DNA of 32,510 nucleotides from the NCBI GenBank assembly GCA_903907835.1, contig CAIVPQ010000179.1, positions 1 to 32,510 on the forward strand, written 5' to 3'. The notes under the pieces were generated by a model. It made no database searches. It was not told where the DNA came from and worked only from the letters and a program-made list of their open reading frames with translations. Position 1 is the stretch's first letter, and every line of letters starts with the position of its first letter. Source of the stretch: an uncultured Actinomycetes bacterium (lineage in GTDB: Bacteria; Actinomycetota; Actinomycetes; S36-B12; UBA5976). The translations under genes were made by a program, and so were the position numbers. Positions 9,698 through 19,281 of the stretch are shown here, one piece after another.

Positions 9698-11650
9698 GTG
9701 GCTTACTTAAAATCGGCAAAGACTAAAGGTTGCGTGGCCACAGCTTTGCTGTTTTTTGTGTCCATATTCTCCGGTCAAGCAGTTACTGCTCTGGCAAGTC
9801 CGAAAGAGAACTCGGCAAATTTAACAATTACCGGCTTTAGTGTTGCTCGATCGTCTGCAATCAAGCACGTTGTGACTATCACTGGCTCGATGACCAACAG
9901 TGGTGCGCAAAAATTGCAGGATGTTGTAATTGAACTTGCCACCAACGGCCCGATTGCAAGTCGAAATGAACTCGCCGATGTGCGAAGTGAGCCGTCGGGC
10001 ATGAGGGGTTTTGCGCAGCCTGAGGTTCGAGATTCGATAAAGATTATTGCGCCTGGGGAGACTGCGAATTGGAAACTTCGTTTTTCCGGCGAGAAAATCC
10101 TAGGTCTTAATGCTCTAGGAGTTTTTGAATTTGCGGTCAGTGCCACAACCGCAGGGAACGTAATACGAACATCAATAACTGCGCCTTGGGCCTATGGCCA
10201 AAAACTTTCATCTGCGACCCGAGTGGCTTTAGCAATCCCGGTGACCGCGCTAACAAATAGATCTCCTTATTTAATGAGCAAGCCTGTCAGTAGCGATGCC
10301 AAGAAAATCTCCAGACTAAATGACCTAACTGCCACGGACGAATATCAAAAAATTAGTTGGATAGTTGATCCGGCTTTACCCCAGTGGGCTAACTCCTTTG
10401 CAGAAACATCGCTATCTTCAGAAAGTTCAACTCTGATTAAGCGGCTAAACAAGATTGCTAGATTTTCTAATCTCTCGCCATACGCACATGCCAATCTTGC
10501 TGGATTAGTTGGTAGCCATAGACGCAATGAAGTCGCGCAAATAATTAAGTATGGTTCTCGACAATGGCCAGTTGGAACAAGTATCTACACACACTCAGAT
10601 GGAACATTAACTAAAGAGACTGCCGCCGTGATGGGTGCTAATGCAGTTACCCCTTTGGTTTCCAACACCTTTGTGCAAGCTGACGCCAATTTCACTACTG
10701 ATGCTCGAGTTCGTCTATTCCAACAAAAGTCTTTGGTCTTTGATGCCACAGCATCGAATTGCCTAGGCAAAATTCAAGGAACTGAATCAAGCTTTTCTCA
10801 GCGCATGTGCCTAGCCAGCGAACTTGCCATGATGAGTTTTGAATCTGCGGATGTGTCTCGATCTGTAATCGTGCTGGCACCAGCACAATGGAAAATGGGT
10901 AATGGGGATCTTTCAGTTCTCGCGAACACAATTGCAAATTCCAATTGGGCAAAATTGGTTTCCCTTAATAGCCTGCTGGATTCTAGATTCACCCAGGATC
11001 TTTTACCAAGTGGAACAGCAAACGTCACAAAGGTTTCACCACGCAATATTCGCCAAGCAACTTTGCTAGCACAATCCAGTAAAATCTCTAATTCAATAAT
11101 CCTCGACACTGACTGGTCTCGGGAAACTAGATTCGCTCGATTTGTTGGCTACAGCGATCTGTGGCCTAGGAACAAAGATTCATTTTCTTTCCTGCAAAGC
11201 CAACTTGAGGCAAATAGAAAAATCATAAATTCCGTCACAATTCAGGCTTCAGACCGAATAACAATCGCAGCAGACAAGGCGCAAATCCCAATCACGGTTG
11301 TTAATTCCAGCAATCACGCAGTTCGTGTGCGTGTTCGAGTTACACCAGATCAAGCCATTCGGTTACAAGCAACACAACTTGCTTCTCAACTGGTCCCCGT
11401 GGGCGCTCGGGTGACTTTTGCGGTTCCAATAACCCTGAGTGGGACTGGAACCATCGGCGTAATTGCAAGTTTAGAGACGCCAGATGGAGTTTCATTCGGC
11501 AAACAAAAGAAGATTGAAATCTCTTCCACCGCCTATCGACAAGTAGCTGGAATCCTTGTGAAACTTGCCTTCGGTCTGTTGTTGATTTTAGCTGTCAGTA
11601 ACTTCCTTAAGCGGCGTAAATTGGCGAAGTTTCCAGAGAGCACTGCGTGA
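9698..11650 (+). CDS. DUF6049-like membrane-anchored secreted protein
   Basis: Between cca and murJ as in other actinobacteria; signal-like N-terminus (CVATALLFFVSIFSGQAVTALA), long extracytoplasmic part, C-terminal TM (LVKLAFGLLLILAVSNFLKRRK). ORF track start 9599 runs back into cca; GTG at 9698 is more plausible. Confidence 0.65.
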   Translation: MAYLKSAKTKGCVATALLFFVSIFSGQAVTALASPKENSANLTITGFSVARSSAIKHVVTITGSMTNSGAQKLQDVVIELATNGPIASRNELADVRSEPSGMRGFAQPEVRDSIKIIAPGETANWKLRFSGEKILGLNALGVFEFAVSATTAGNVIRTSITAPWAYGQKLSSATRVALAIPVTALTNRSPYLMSKPVSSDAKKISRLNDLTATDEYQKISWIVDPALPQWANSFAETSLSSESSTLIKRLNKIARFSNLSPYAHANLAGLVGSHRRNEVAQIIKYGSRQWPVGTSIYTHSDGTLTKETAAVMGANAVTPLVSNTFVQADANFTTDARVRLFQQKSLVFDATASNCLGKIQGTESSFSQRMCLASELAMMSFESADVSRSVIVLAPAQWKMGNGDLSVLANTIANSNWAKLVSLNSLLDSRFTQDLLPSGTANVTKVSPRNIRQATLLAQSSKISNSIILDTDWSRETRFARFVGYSDLWPRNKDSFSFLQSQLEANRKIINSVTIQASDRITIAADKAQIPITVVNSSNHAVRVRVRVTPDQAIRLQATQLASQLVPVGARVTFAVPITLSGTGTIGVIASLETPDGVSFGKQKKIEISSTAYRQVAGILVKLAFGLLLILAVSNFLKRRKLAKFPESTA

Positions 11651-13272
11651 TCAAGGTGGGCTTTGGACAAACGTCAGGCATGGCAATTGGGACTCTGGCC
11701 AGTCGAATTACCGGTGTATTGCGCGACGTAGCACTAGTGGCCGCCATCGGCACTGCGGTTTTCTCCGATGGGTATTCCGTTGCCAACAGCATTCCAAATA
11801 TTATTTATATTTTGATCGCAGGCGGAGCCATCAACTCGGTGTTCATTCCCGCCTTAGTGCGAAGAATGCAAGACGATGAAGACAATGGGCAGATTTTTGC
11901 AAATCGCTTGCTAACGTTCATTGGCATACTGCTCATCGGAATCGTTGCGCTAACTATGATTTTTGCTCCGCTCATTATCCGGCTCTACGCAACAACGGCA
12001 TGGAGTAGTTCTGAATTACATACAGCCACAATCTTTGCTTACTGGTGTCTGCCACAGATTTTTTTCTACGGTGTTTACACATTGGTTTCTCAGGTGCTAA
12101 ATGCGCGCAACATTTTTGCCTTGCCAATGTTTGCACCTATTGTCAATAACCTAATCGTGATTACAACCGCGCTCGGATTTATCGTCATATCTGATGGGGT
12201 GCCCGATGCACGAAGTGTCAATTCAACAGAACTGAATCTGCTCGGCGCTGGCACTCTGTTAGGCATTGCAGTGCAAGCCCTTTTATTGATACCGGCACTG
12301 CGAAGGTCGGGTTTTAATTACCAACCGCGTTTTGATTTTCGGGGCTCAGGATTGATGAAAATGGGTGACTTAGCCGTCTGGACTTTTGGCTTTGTCATGA
12401 TTAATCAAATTTCATTTCTGATTATTTCTAACCTGACAACTTATGCAAATGTTCTAGCAAACGACTCAGGAACAACTGCAATCGGTTTTACTTCATACCA
12501 AAAAGGGCAATTAATGATGATGTTGCCACATGCAATCATCACCGTTTCTCTAATCACATCATTACTGCCAAGACTAAGCAAGAATGCGCACATTAGAGAT
12601 GATCAGGCCTTTGGTGAGCAGTTAACAAGTACAGTTCGCCTCGTTGCCGCGTTCATAATCCCATGCGCTGGATTGTTAGCCATAACTGGGCCAACTGTAG
12701 GTATCTTGCTTTACGGCCACGGCGCAGCAACCATGGCCGAGGGCGCTTCCGTTGGATTCATCGCATCGGTTTTTGCTCTTGGGCTTCCGGCGTTTTCACT
12801 CTTTTACACTTTGTTGCGCAGCTACTACGCAAGAGAAGATACTCGTACTCCTTTTCTGATTAACCTGGGATTTAATGCAATTCATATTTCAGTTGCTCTC
12901 TTGTTTTTCTACCGAGTGGATTCGCAATACAAAGTCGCTTCCATTGCCTTGGCTTACTCAATTGCCTACACGATTGTTTGCACAATAACTTGGCGTCGAG
13001 TTAGCGCTGATGTCAGTGCGTTGCGAGCGAACCGTAATGTCCAAATGGTTGTTCGAGTGGTTTTTGCCACGCTAGTTTCTTGTCTAGCAACTTGTGCAAT
13101 TCATACATTTATCTTTAACAGTTACACCGTTGCAAATGCCAATGGATCAATAGCAAGAATACTTTTTGATGCTTGTGCATTTGCCTTGGGTTTCGCGATG
13201 CTCGCCAAGTTAATTCGTATCACCGAAGTCAATGATGCAGTTTCCCAAACGTGGCGGAGATTCGCAAAATAA
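11647..13272 (+). CDS. murJ: Lipid II flippase MurJ (MviN)
   Basis: TLASRITGVLRDVALVAAIGT, ~14 predicted hydrophobic segments, YYAREDTRTPF motif. Confidence 0.93.
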   Translation: MIKVGFGQTSGMAIGTLASRITGVLRDVALVAAIGTAVFSDGYSVANSIPNIIYILIAGGAINSVFIPALVRRMQDDEDNGQIFANRLLTFIGILLIGIVALTMIFAPLIIRLYATTAWSSSELHTATIFAYWCLPQIFFYGVYTLVSQVLNARNIFALPMFAPIVNNLIVITTALGFIVISDGVPDARSVNSTELNLLGAGTLLGIAVQALLLIPALRRSGFNYQPRFDFRGSGLMKMGDLAVWTFGFVMINQISFLIISNLTTYANVLANDSGTTAIGFTSYQKGQLMMMLPHAIITVSLITSLLPRLSKNAHIRDDQAFGEQLTSTVRLVAAFIIPCAGLLAITGPTVGILLYGHGAATMAEGASVGFIASVFALGLPAFSLFYTLLRSYYAREDTRTPFLINLGFNAIHISVALLFFYRVDSQYKVASIALAYSIAYTIVCTITWRRVSADVSALRANRNVQMVVRVVFATLVSCLATCAIHTFIFNSYTVANANGSIARILFDACAFALGFAMLAKLIRITEVNDAVSQTWRRFAK

Positions 13273-13282
13273 CATTGGCAAT

Positions 13283-14734
13283 ATGGGTGATTCTGACACT
13301 CGCTGCTTTGCTCAGCGTTATGAATTGGACCTCCAAATTGAGGAATATCTAGGTGCCAAAGTATGGCTGGCATATGATTGCGAACTAGAAATCCCTGTCA
13401 CTTTGCTGCTGTTATCTGATACTGATCCGAGAGCACAGAACCTAATTGATAGCTGTAGAGAAGTCGCAGAATTGGACTCGCCAGGTGTGGTGGCAATTAA
13501 CAACGTCATTCCACACGATTATGTAACGGGCGTTGGCAGTCTCGCTGAAGATCATGGTTTCGTAGGCATTGTTAGTGAGCACATTTCAGGGCAAAATCTC
13601 ACGGCATTGCTGGCTAAAAATGATGACGATTTTTCTCTGGTTGAGGCGCTCAACTACACGAGCGAATTGGCGCATGTGCTCCAATCCACGCATTCTCAGG
13701 GAGTCACACATGGTTGGTTAAGGACTAGCGATGTCTTTATTACCGATTCGCATAGAGTGCGATTGGCTGGTTACGGAATAAACGAGTCATTAGTTCTTGA
13801 GAACTGTGGTGCTGATGTTTTTGATGACATTAGAGATTTTGGCCTAATCGCATTTGAGTTATTGACTCGCGTAACGCCATTTACTGATTGTGAGATTCGC
13901 GAACTCGAAGAAGATTTGCTTCCAAGTATGGTTCGCAGAGATATCCAAATCGATATTGATGAATTTTTTGCGCGAACCCAAAATGGAATCTATGCCAGCA
14001 TGTCGCAAATTATCGACGACTTAGATTCCTTAATTGCTAAGTACAAATGTTTTGAGCCCATCGAGCAGCAACACATCATTATTCAAAATGCTAATTTGGC
14101 TGGTGCATACCTAACAAAGACAAAGGTGCGTGCTGCCTCGGTATGTCTTTTGATGTGGTTGACGTTCAGTGCCGTCAGTTGGCAGATGATGACTGCAAAT
14201 TTTGGTACTAGAACTGTTCCCAGCGCTATTTTGCCGAGTGATTTTGCTGGACCAACACCCTCATTCACAAATTCTGGATTCCCGAGCGCTGCCTCCAAAT
14301 ACTTCTACCCCTCCACGATTTATGATTATGATCCGCTCGGAGATGGACAAGAGAATCCGAATTTGGCGCAATTAGCGATCGACGGAAATCTTAAGAGTTC
14401 GTGGCGCACTGTTAACTATCCGGGGAAAAATCTTGATGGTAAGCCTGGAGTTGGTCTCCTTGTTGATCTCGGGAAAACTCTGAAGCCAAATGCTCTGTTC
14501 ATACACTTCCGCGCGCCTGGGCATAATGCCAAATTGTTCTTGAGCAATAAACAGAACTTGGAAGTCAAGGATGCAAAACCATATGGGCAGGTGACAAAGA
14601 GTACGCAACTCAAATACTTCATGAATGTGAATGCGCAATCCGGTCGATACTTACTTATTTGGTTAACTCAGCTACCTAAGGGTACGAATGGGAACTTTGT
14701 CGGGGGAATAACGGAAATACAGGTTCGGTTGTGA
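13283..14734 (+). CDS. Pseudokinase - TM - discoidin/galactose-binding-like extracytoplasmic protein
   Basis: Kinase-like N-terminal half lacking catalytic motifs (HRDLKPxN -> HGWLRTSD; DFG -> GYG; VAVK -> VTLL); TM at AASVCLLMWLTFSAVSWQMM; C-terminal DYDPLGDGQENPNLAQLAIDGNLKSSWRT...GVGLLVDLG typical of the MviN-associated discoidin-like domain. ATG at 13283 preferred over ORF start 13232, which overlaps murJ. Confidence 0.85.
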   Translation: MGDSDTRCFAQRYELDLQIEEYLGAKVWLAYDCELEIPVTLLLLSDTDPRAQNLIDSCREVAELDSPGVVAINNVIPHDYVTGVGSLAEDHGFVGIVSEHISGQNLTALLAKNDDDFSLVEALNYTSELAHVLQSTHSQGVTHGWLRTSDVFITDSHRVRLAGYGINESLVLENCGADVFDDIRDFGLIAFELLTRVTPFTDCEIRELEEDLLPSMVRRDIQIDIDEFFARTQNGIYASMSQIIDDLDSLIAKYKCFEPIEQQHIIIQNANLAGAYLTKTKVRAASVCLLMWLTFSAVSWQMMTANFGTRTVPSAILPSDFAGPTPSFTNSGFPSAASKYFYPSTIYDYDPLGDGQENPNLAQLAIDGNLKSSWRTVNYPGKNLDGKPGVGLLVDLGKTLKPNALFIHFRAPGHNAKLFLSNKQNLEVKDAKPYGQVTKSTQLKYFMNVNAQSGRYLLIWLTQLPKGTNGNFVGGITEIQVRL

Positions 14735-14793
14735 GAGTTAGTAACTGACTCCACTAAACTCGTAACATCCCAATTCGGCGTAAAGGAATTCTC

Positions 14794-15726
14794 ATGTCTG
14801 AAGAGATTCAAGATGTAATCATCATTGGCTCTGGCCCAGCTGGTTACACCGCAGCTATTTATGCTGCCCGCGCCCAATTGAAGCCAACCATTTTTGAAGG
14901 TGCGGTAACTGCGGGTGGGGCTTTAATGAACACCACTGAAGTTGAGAACTTCCCGGGGTTCCCAGACGGAATTATGGGCCCGGCACTTATGGAAAACATG
15001 CGTGCCCAGGCTGAAAGATTTGGGGCCAATTTAATCACAGATGATGTCACTGCCACAGATTTAACCGGGGAAATAAAGACCGTTACGGATAGCGAAGGCA
15101 ATGTTTATCGAGCCCGCTCGGTGATTCTGGCGACCGGTTCAGGATATCGCGAGTTGGGTCTAGAAAATGAAAAGCGCCTTTCCGGACATGGGGTTTCTTG
15201 GTGTGCTACCTGCGATGGTTTCTTCTTCCGTGATCAAGATATTGCAGTTGTTGGCGGTGGCGACTCTGCTGTGGAAGAGGCAACATTCTTGACGCGATTT
15301 GCCCGTTCGGTGACAATGATCCATCGTCGTGATGAATTGCGCGCAAGCAAAATCATGATTGAGCGGGCAATGAAAGATCCCAAGATTAAGTTTGCTTGGA
15401 ATAGCGAAGTTATTGATTTACACGGCGATCCAAAGTTAACCAGTGCCACATTGCGGGACACATTGACAGGTGCGACAAGCGAGCTAGCAGTAACAGGACT
15501 ATTTGTAGCAATCGGACATGATCCGCGTTCTTCACTTTTTGTAGGTCAAGTCGATCTGGACAGTGAAGGATATGTATTGACCAAACCGCAGAGCACCGCT
15601 ACAAATATCGCTGGAGTTTTTGCCTGCGGTGACTTGGTCGATCACACCTACCGCCAGGCAATCACCGCTGCAGGTTCAGGCTGTGCTGCTGCGCTTGATT
15701 CGGAACGTTATTTATCTAGTCTTTAA
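14794..15726 (+). CDS. trxB: Thioredoxin-disulfide reductase
   Basis: [26 protein letters not shown] redox motif, [30 protein letters not shown]. Confidence 0.97.
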   Translation: MSEEIQDVIIIGSGPAGYTAAIYAARAQLKPTIFEGAVTAGGALMNTTEVENFPGFPDGIMGPALMENMRAQAERFGANLITDDVTATDLTGEIKTVTDSEGNVYRARSVILATGSGYRELGLENEKRLSGHGVSWCATCDGFFFRDQDIAVVGGGDSAVEEATFLTRFARSVTMIHRRDELRASKIMIERAMKDPKIKFAWNSEVIDLHGDPKLTSATLRDTLTGATSELAVTGLFVAIGHDPRSSLFVGQVDLDSEGYVLTKPQSTATNIAGVFACGDLVDHTYRQAITAAGSGCAAALDSERYLSSL

Positions 15727-15797
15727 GCAAATTAATCAATGGGCACAAAGCCTTTTATTCAGTCTATGCTTTAATAGCAATTAACTAAGGAGTACAA

Positions 15798-16121
15798 ATG
15801 GGCGCGACAATTGAAGTTACTGATGAGAACTTTCAAGAATTAGTTCTAAACAGCACCAAACCAGTTTTAGTAGATTTCTGGGCTGAATGGTGCGGACCGT
15901 GCAAGATGATCGCTCCAATTCTTGATGAAATTGCCTCCACTCATGGTGATAATTTGATCATTGCTAAATTGAATGTCGACGAAAATCCAGCGACAGCAGC
16001 AAACTTTGGCGTGACATCGATTCCCACAATGAATATCTATTCAGGTGGAGAAATTGTGAAGCAGATTATTGGTGCAAAGCCAAAGGCTGGCCTACTCGCT
16101 GACCTCGCAGAATATTTGTAA
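15798..16121 (+). CDS. trxA: Thioredoxin
   Basis: VLVDFWAEWCGPCKMIAPILDEIA with WCGPC active site. Confidence 0.97.
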   Translation: MGATIEVTDENFQELVLNSTKPVLVDFWAEWCGPCKMIAPILDEIASTHGDNLIIAKLNVDENPATAANFGVTSIPTMNIYSGGEIVKQIIGAKPKAGLLADLAEYL

Positions 16122-16129
16122 GAGAGTCG

Positions 16130-17230
16130 ATGGGGTCAATAATCCTGAGGGCTGGTGATTCTGGGCCGGCTGTACGCGAGGTAGCAGAACGGCTAGTTCG
16201 GCTTGGGTTATTGGAAATAGATCTTGCACAGGGTGTGTCGAATGAGTACGAACAATTTGATGCCCAAATGGCAGATGCGGTAAGGGTTTTTCAACAAAGT
16301 CGCGGGCTTACCGTTGATGGAATTGTGGGACCACAAACTTTTCGTCGGCTAGAAGAAGCGCGGTGGGAACTTGGCGATCGCGTATTAGTTTTTATCCCGC
16401 GCAACATGGTGCACGGTGATGATGTTGTAAATCTACAACGACGATTAATCGGGCTTGGTTTTTCACTCGATCGTGTGGATGGGATATATGGTCCGCAAAC
16501 GGAAAACGCTGTGCGAGAGTTTCAAAAAAATGTTGGACTAGGCATTGATGGAATATGTGGACCTGATGTGTTCAAGTCCTTGTCTCGCTTGAATCGTACG
16601 GTAGTTGGTGGCAGTCAAGAATATTTGCGTGAATTGATCCGATGGGATCCAAGTCATAGTTCTCGGTCAGTAGAAACCTGCACCATCTTGTTGGATCCAA
16701 GCGACTCTGATGTTGAGTTACAGGGTGGCTCTAACCTGACCCAAGCCAACGTATGCTGGGACATTGCAAGTCGGCTTGAAGGTCGGCTTGCGGCCTCTGG
16801 AGCCATGGTTGTGGTCACTAGGTCACAAAACTCCTTGCTCGGCGACGAGCGAACTCGTGCGCTAATCGCAAATCAGCAAAATGTGGACTTGGTATTGAGC
16901 CTAAACATGGATTCCCATCCAGAGCCGATGGCCAATGGGTTGGCTACTTATTATTTTGGCCATAAATACTCACGCTCAGCTACCGGAATGCGCCTAGCGG
17001 GAATCATTCAAGACGAGATAATTACCAAAACTTCGCTGACAGATGCCCACACGCATGCAAAAACTTGGGATATTTTGCGGTTACCAAAAATGCCCAGCAT
17101 TAGAACGATGATTGGTTACAGCTCAAATTCCCAGGATGCAATTTTTCTAGGTGATCCAGATTCTCGAGATTTGATTGCCGATTGTCTTTCTTCAGCAATT
17201 ACCCGGATTATGGCACCAAAAATAGGTTGA
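16130..17230 (+). CDS. CwlM-like protein: two peptidoglycan-binding domains plus a degenerate amidase_3 domain
   Basis: Two PG_binding_1 repeats (VRVFQQSRGLTVDGIVGPQTFRRL; VREFQKNVGLGIDGICGPDVFKSL) and an amidase_3-like C-terminus without zinc ligands; no signal peptide; position between trxA and parB. Confidence 0.88.
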   Translation: MGSIILRAGDSGPAVREVAERLVRLGLLEIDLAQGVSNEYEQFDAQMADAVRVFQQSRGLTVDGIVGPQTFRRLEEARWELGDRVLVFIPRNMVHGDDVVNLQRRLIGLGFSLDRVDGIYGPQTENAVREFQKNVGLGIDGICGPDVFKSLSRLNRTVVGGSQEYLRELIRWDPSHSSRSVETCTILLDPSDSDVELQGGSNLTQANVCWDIASRLEGRLAASGAMVVVTRSQNSLLGDERTRALIANQQNVDLVLSLNMDSHPEPMANGLATYYFGHKYSRSATGMRLAGIIQDEIITKTSLTDAHTHAKTWDILRLPKMPSIRTMIGYSSNSQDAIFLGDPDSRDLIADCLSSAITRIMAPKIG

Positions 17231-17256
17231 CATAACATTTTGACTAGTTGAATTAT

Positions 17257-17295
17257 AGAGTTTCACACAGGTTATCCACCTATGTGTAAACCTCT
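17257..17295. terminator. Imperfect inverted repeat between convergent cwlM-like and parB genes, probable bidirectional terminator
   Basis: agagTTTcacacaGGTtatccACCtatgtgtAAACctct forms an imperfect hairpin; loop contains a DnaA-box-like TTATCCACC (17272-17280). Confidence 0.5.
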
Positions 17296-18304
17296 AGTTG
17301 AGAGGTTCGCCAAACATTCCCAGAGTCGGCGGATCCACAATAGCCACAATGCGTTGCAGGTCTTCCAAAGTGGCGAATTCAATCATTACTTTGCCTCTTT
17401 TGGCCCCTAATTGGACGGTTACCCGAGTATCGAGACGCTGCGATAAGCGATCGCTCAACTCGGCAAGTCCTGGCGCGCTAATTGTTCCTAAGGTTTTTAC
17501 TCGAGATTTCTTGGCTGTTTCAGCGCCCCCACCTATGGCGACGATTTCTTCGACCGTGCGAACTGATAGTCCTTCAGCAACAATTCGACTAGCTAATGCT
17601 TCCATCGCTGCTGGATCTTTTAAGGAAAGCAATGCTCGAGCATGTCCGGCCGACAAAATGCCAGCGGCTACTCGGCGAGCAACAGCAGGTGGCAGATTTA
17701 ATAAGCGAAGCGTGTTAGAAATTTGTGGCCTGGACCTACCTAGTCGTGTAGCAAGCTCTTCTTGAGTGCAACCGAAATCCTCAAGTAACTGCTGATAAGC
17801 CGCGGCTTCTTCCAAAACAGTCAAGGCAGACCGGTGTAGGTTCTCTAACAATGCATCTCGAAGCATTTGCTCATCGGCAGTCTCACGGATTAGCGCCGGA
17901 ATACTAGTAAAGCCAGCTAATTTTGAGGCTCGTAGTCGTCTTTCACCAGCAATTAGTTCGTAACCTTGATCTGCTGGACGAACCACAATGGGTTGCAGCA
18001 GGCCTATTTCCTTGATTGAGTGGACCAGTTCAGCTAATGCATCCTCATCAAATACAGTTCTGGGCTGGGCTCGGTTTGGTACGATTTCGCTGATTTTAAG
18101 TTCGGCAAAACGCAGTCCAGCGATAGGAGCTTGGTCAGAGACCAAAACACTTGTGGGTGAACCGGCTTGTTTCGCAATTGTGGGATTACCGGAAACAGCG
18201 GCGAGTTCTGCGCTTGTTTCATCGGAATTTGTTGACGATGTTTCACGTGAAACATCTGGCATGAGGGCATTTAATCCCCGACCTAAACTTTGTCGCTTTG
18301 CCAT
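17294..18304 (-). CDS. parB: Chromosome partitioning protein ParB
   Basis: MAKRQSLGRGLNALMPD N-terminus, IVPNRAQPRTVFDEDALAELVHSIKEIGLLQPIVVRP, GERRLRASKLAG, HTH EELATRLGRSRPQISNTLRLLNLP. Confidence 0.97.
   Translation of the reverse strand: MAKRQSLGRGLNALMPDVSRETSSTNSDETSAELAAVSGNPTIAKQAGSPTSVLVSDQAPIAGLRFAELKISEIVPNRAQPRTVFDEDALAELVHSIKEIGLLQPIVVRPADQGYELIAGERRLRASKLAGFTSIPALIRETADEQMLRDALLENLHRSALTVLEEAAAYQQLLEDFGCTQEELATRLGRSRPQISNTLRLLNLPPAVARRVAAGILSAGHARALLSLKDPAAMEALASRIVAEGLSVRTVEEIVAIGGGAETAKKSRVKTLGTISAPGLAELSDRLSQRLDTRVTVQLGAKRGKVMIEFATLEDLQRIVAIVDPPTLGMFGEPLN
18239..18254. promoter_or_regulatory. parS site TGTTTCACGTGAAACA inside parB
   Basis: Perfect 16-bp parS consensus palindrome. 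Confidence 0.95.
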
Positions 18305-18316
18305 GATTTTCCTTCC

Positions 18317-19195
18317 TTATGCCCTGTGGGCGATTTCACGGGCAGCTGCCAAGTAGGCAACCGCACCAGATGAGCCAGGATCGTACGTCATAACTGCTTG
18401 GCCGAACGATGGAGCCTCGGCAACATAAATTGATCTTGGGATTACAGCTTCCAACACTTTAGGACCGAAATACCCTCGAACTTCGCTGGCTACGGACGCG
18501 GCTAGGTTGGTTGTCGAATTGTACATAGTTAGTAACACAGTGCTCACTTCTAGTTCTGGATTAAGCCGCTCGCGAGCAAATTCTATTGTTCGCAGCAACT
18601 GCTGCACGCCTTCTAAAGCATAGAACTCACACTGAATCGGGATCAAAACTTCACTTACTGCAGCCAAGGCATTGATAGTTAACATACCTAAACTGGGCGG
18701 GCAATCGACAAAAACATAATCGATTTGATTTGCTGCCAGATAGTCATTGAGCGCATCTTTAAGTCTGAAAGGACGATGCGCTTCATCTACATTGGAAATC
18801 AATTCAATGTCTGCACCAGCTAAATCAAGTGATGCCGGTAAAACCCAAAGTGAGTCATAGCCAACTGCAGGGCTAATCGCCTCACTAATTGGCATCTGAT
18901 CAATAAGAACATCGTATGTGCCGATTGCATCCTCTTGGTGATCTACCCCAAATGCAGTCGAAGCATTCCCTTGTGGATCAAGGTCAATCAGGAGCACTCG
19001 CAAGCCTGCCAAAGCCATTGAGGCAGCAACATTAACCGCTGTTGTGGTTTTACCGACTCCACCCTTTTGGTTGGCAATGGTAATAATTCTGGTTTTGCTG
19101 GGTGCTGGAAAAGTACCCTTTAATCCGCGGCGCACAAAAACCGCAGCCGCTGCTGCCGCTGCCAAGGGAGTGTCTTCAAAATCATCGAATGCCAT
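18317..19195 (-). CDS. parA: Chromosome partitioning ATPase ParA
   Basis: TIANQKGGVGKTTTAVNVAASMA deviant Walker A, LLIDLDPQGNAST, DYVFVDCPPSLGMLTINALAA. Confidence 0.97.
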   Translation of the reverse strand: MAFDDFEDTPLAAAAAAAVFVRRGLKGTFPAPSKTRIITIANQKGGVGKTTTAVNVAASMALAGLRVLLIDLDPQGNASTAFGVDHQEDAIGTYDVLIDQMPISEAISPAVGYDSLWVLPASLDLAGADIELISNVDEAHRPFRLKDALNDYLAANQIDYVFVDCPPSLGMLTINALAAVSEVLIPIQCEFYALEGVQQLLRTIEFARERLNPELEVSTVLLTMYNSTTNLAASVASEVRGYFGPKVLEAVIPRSIYVAEAPSFGQAVMTYDPGSSGAVAYLAAAREIAHRA

Positions 19196-19281
19196 TTGGC
19201 TAATCCCCCTTAATAGAAAGCTGCAAAAATAAAGTTAGATATTTAGTGACATTAGCCTATGAGTGAGACTCAGTTGGCAAA

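Noticed and set aside
17298-17765. 155-aa + strand ORF opposite parB, plus similar antisense ORFs (e.g. 18034-18270, 17988-18356, 26793-27191)
   Set aside because: Shadow ORFs of well-identified genes. 18034-18270 only contains a parS-derived MFHVKH string.
18317-19195. Poly-Ala tract in ParA N-terminus as a repeat-expansion feature
   Set aside because: Short (LAAAAAAAVFV) with mixed Ala codons in an otherwise normal ParA; not clearly significant.
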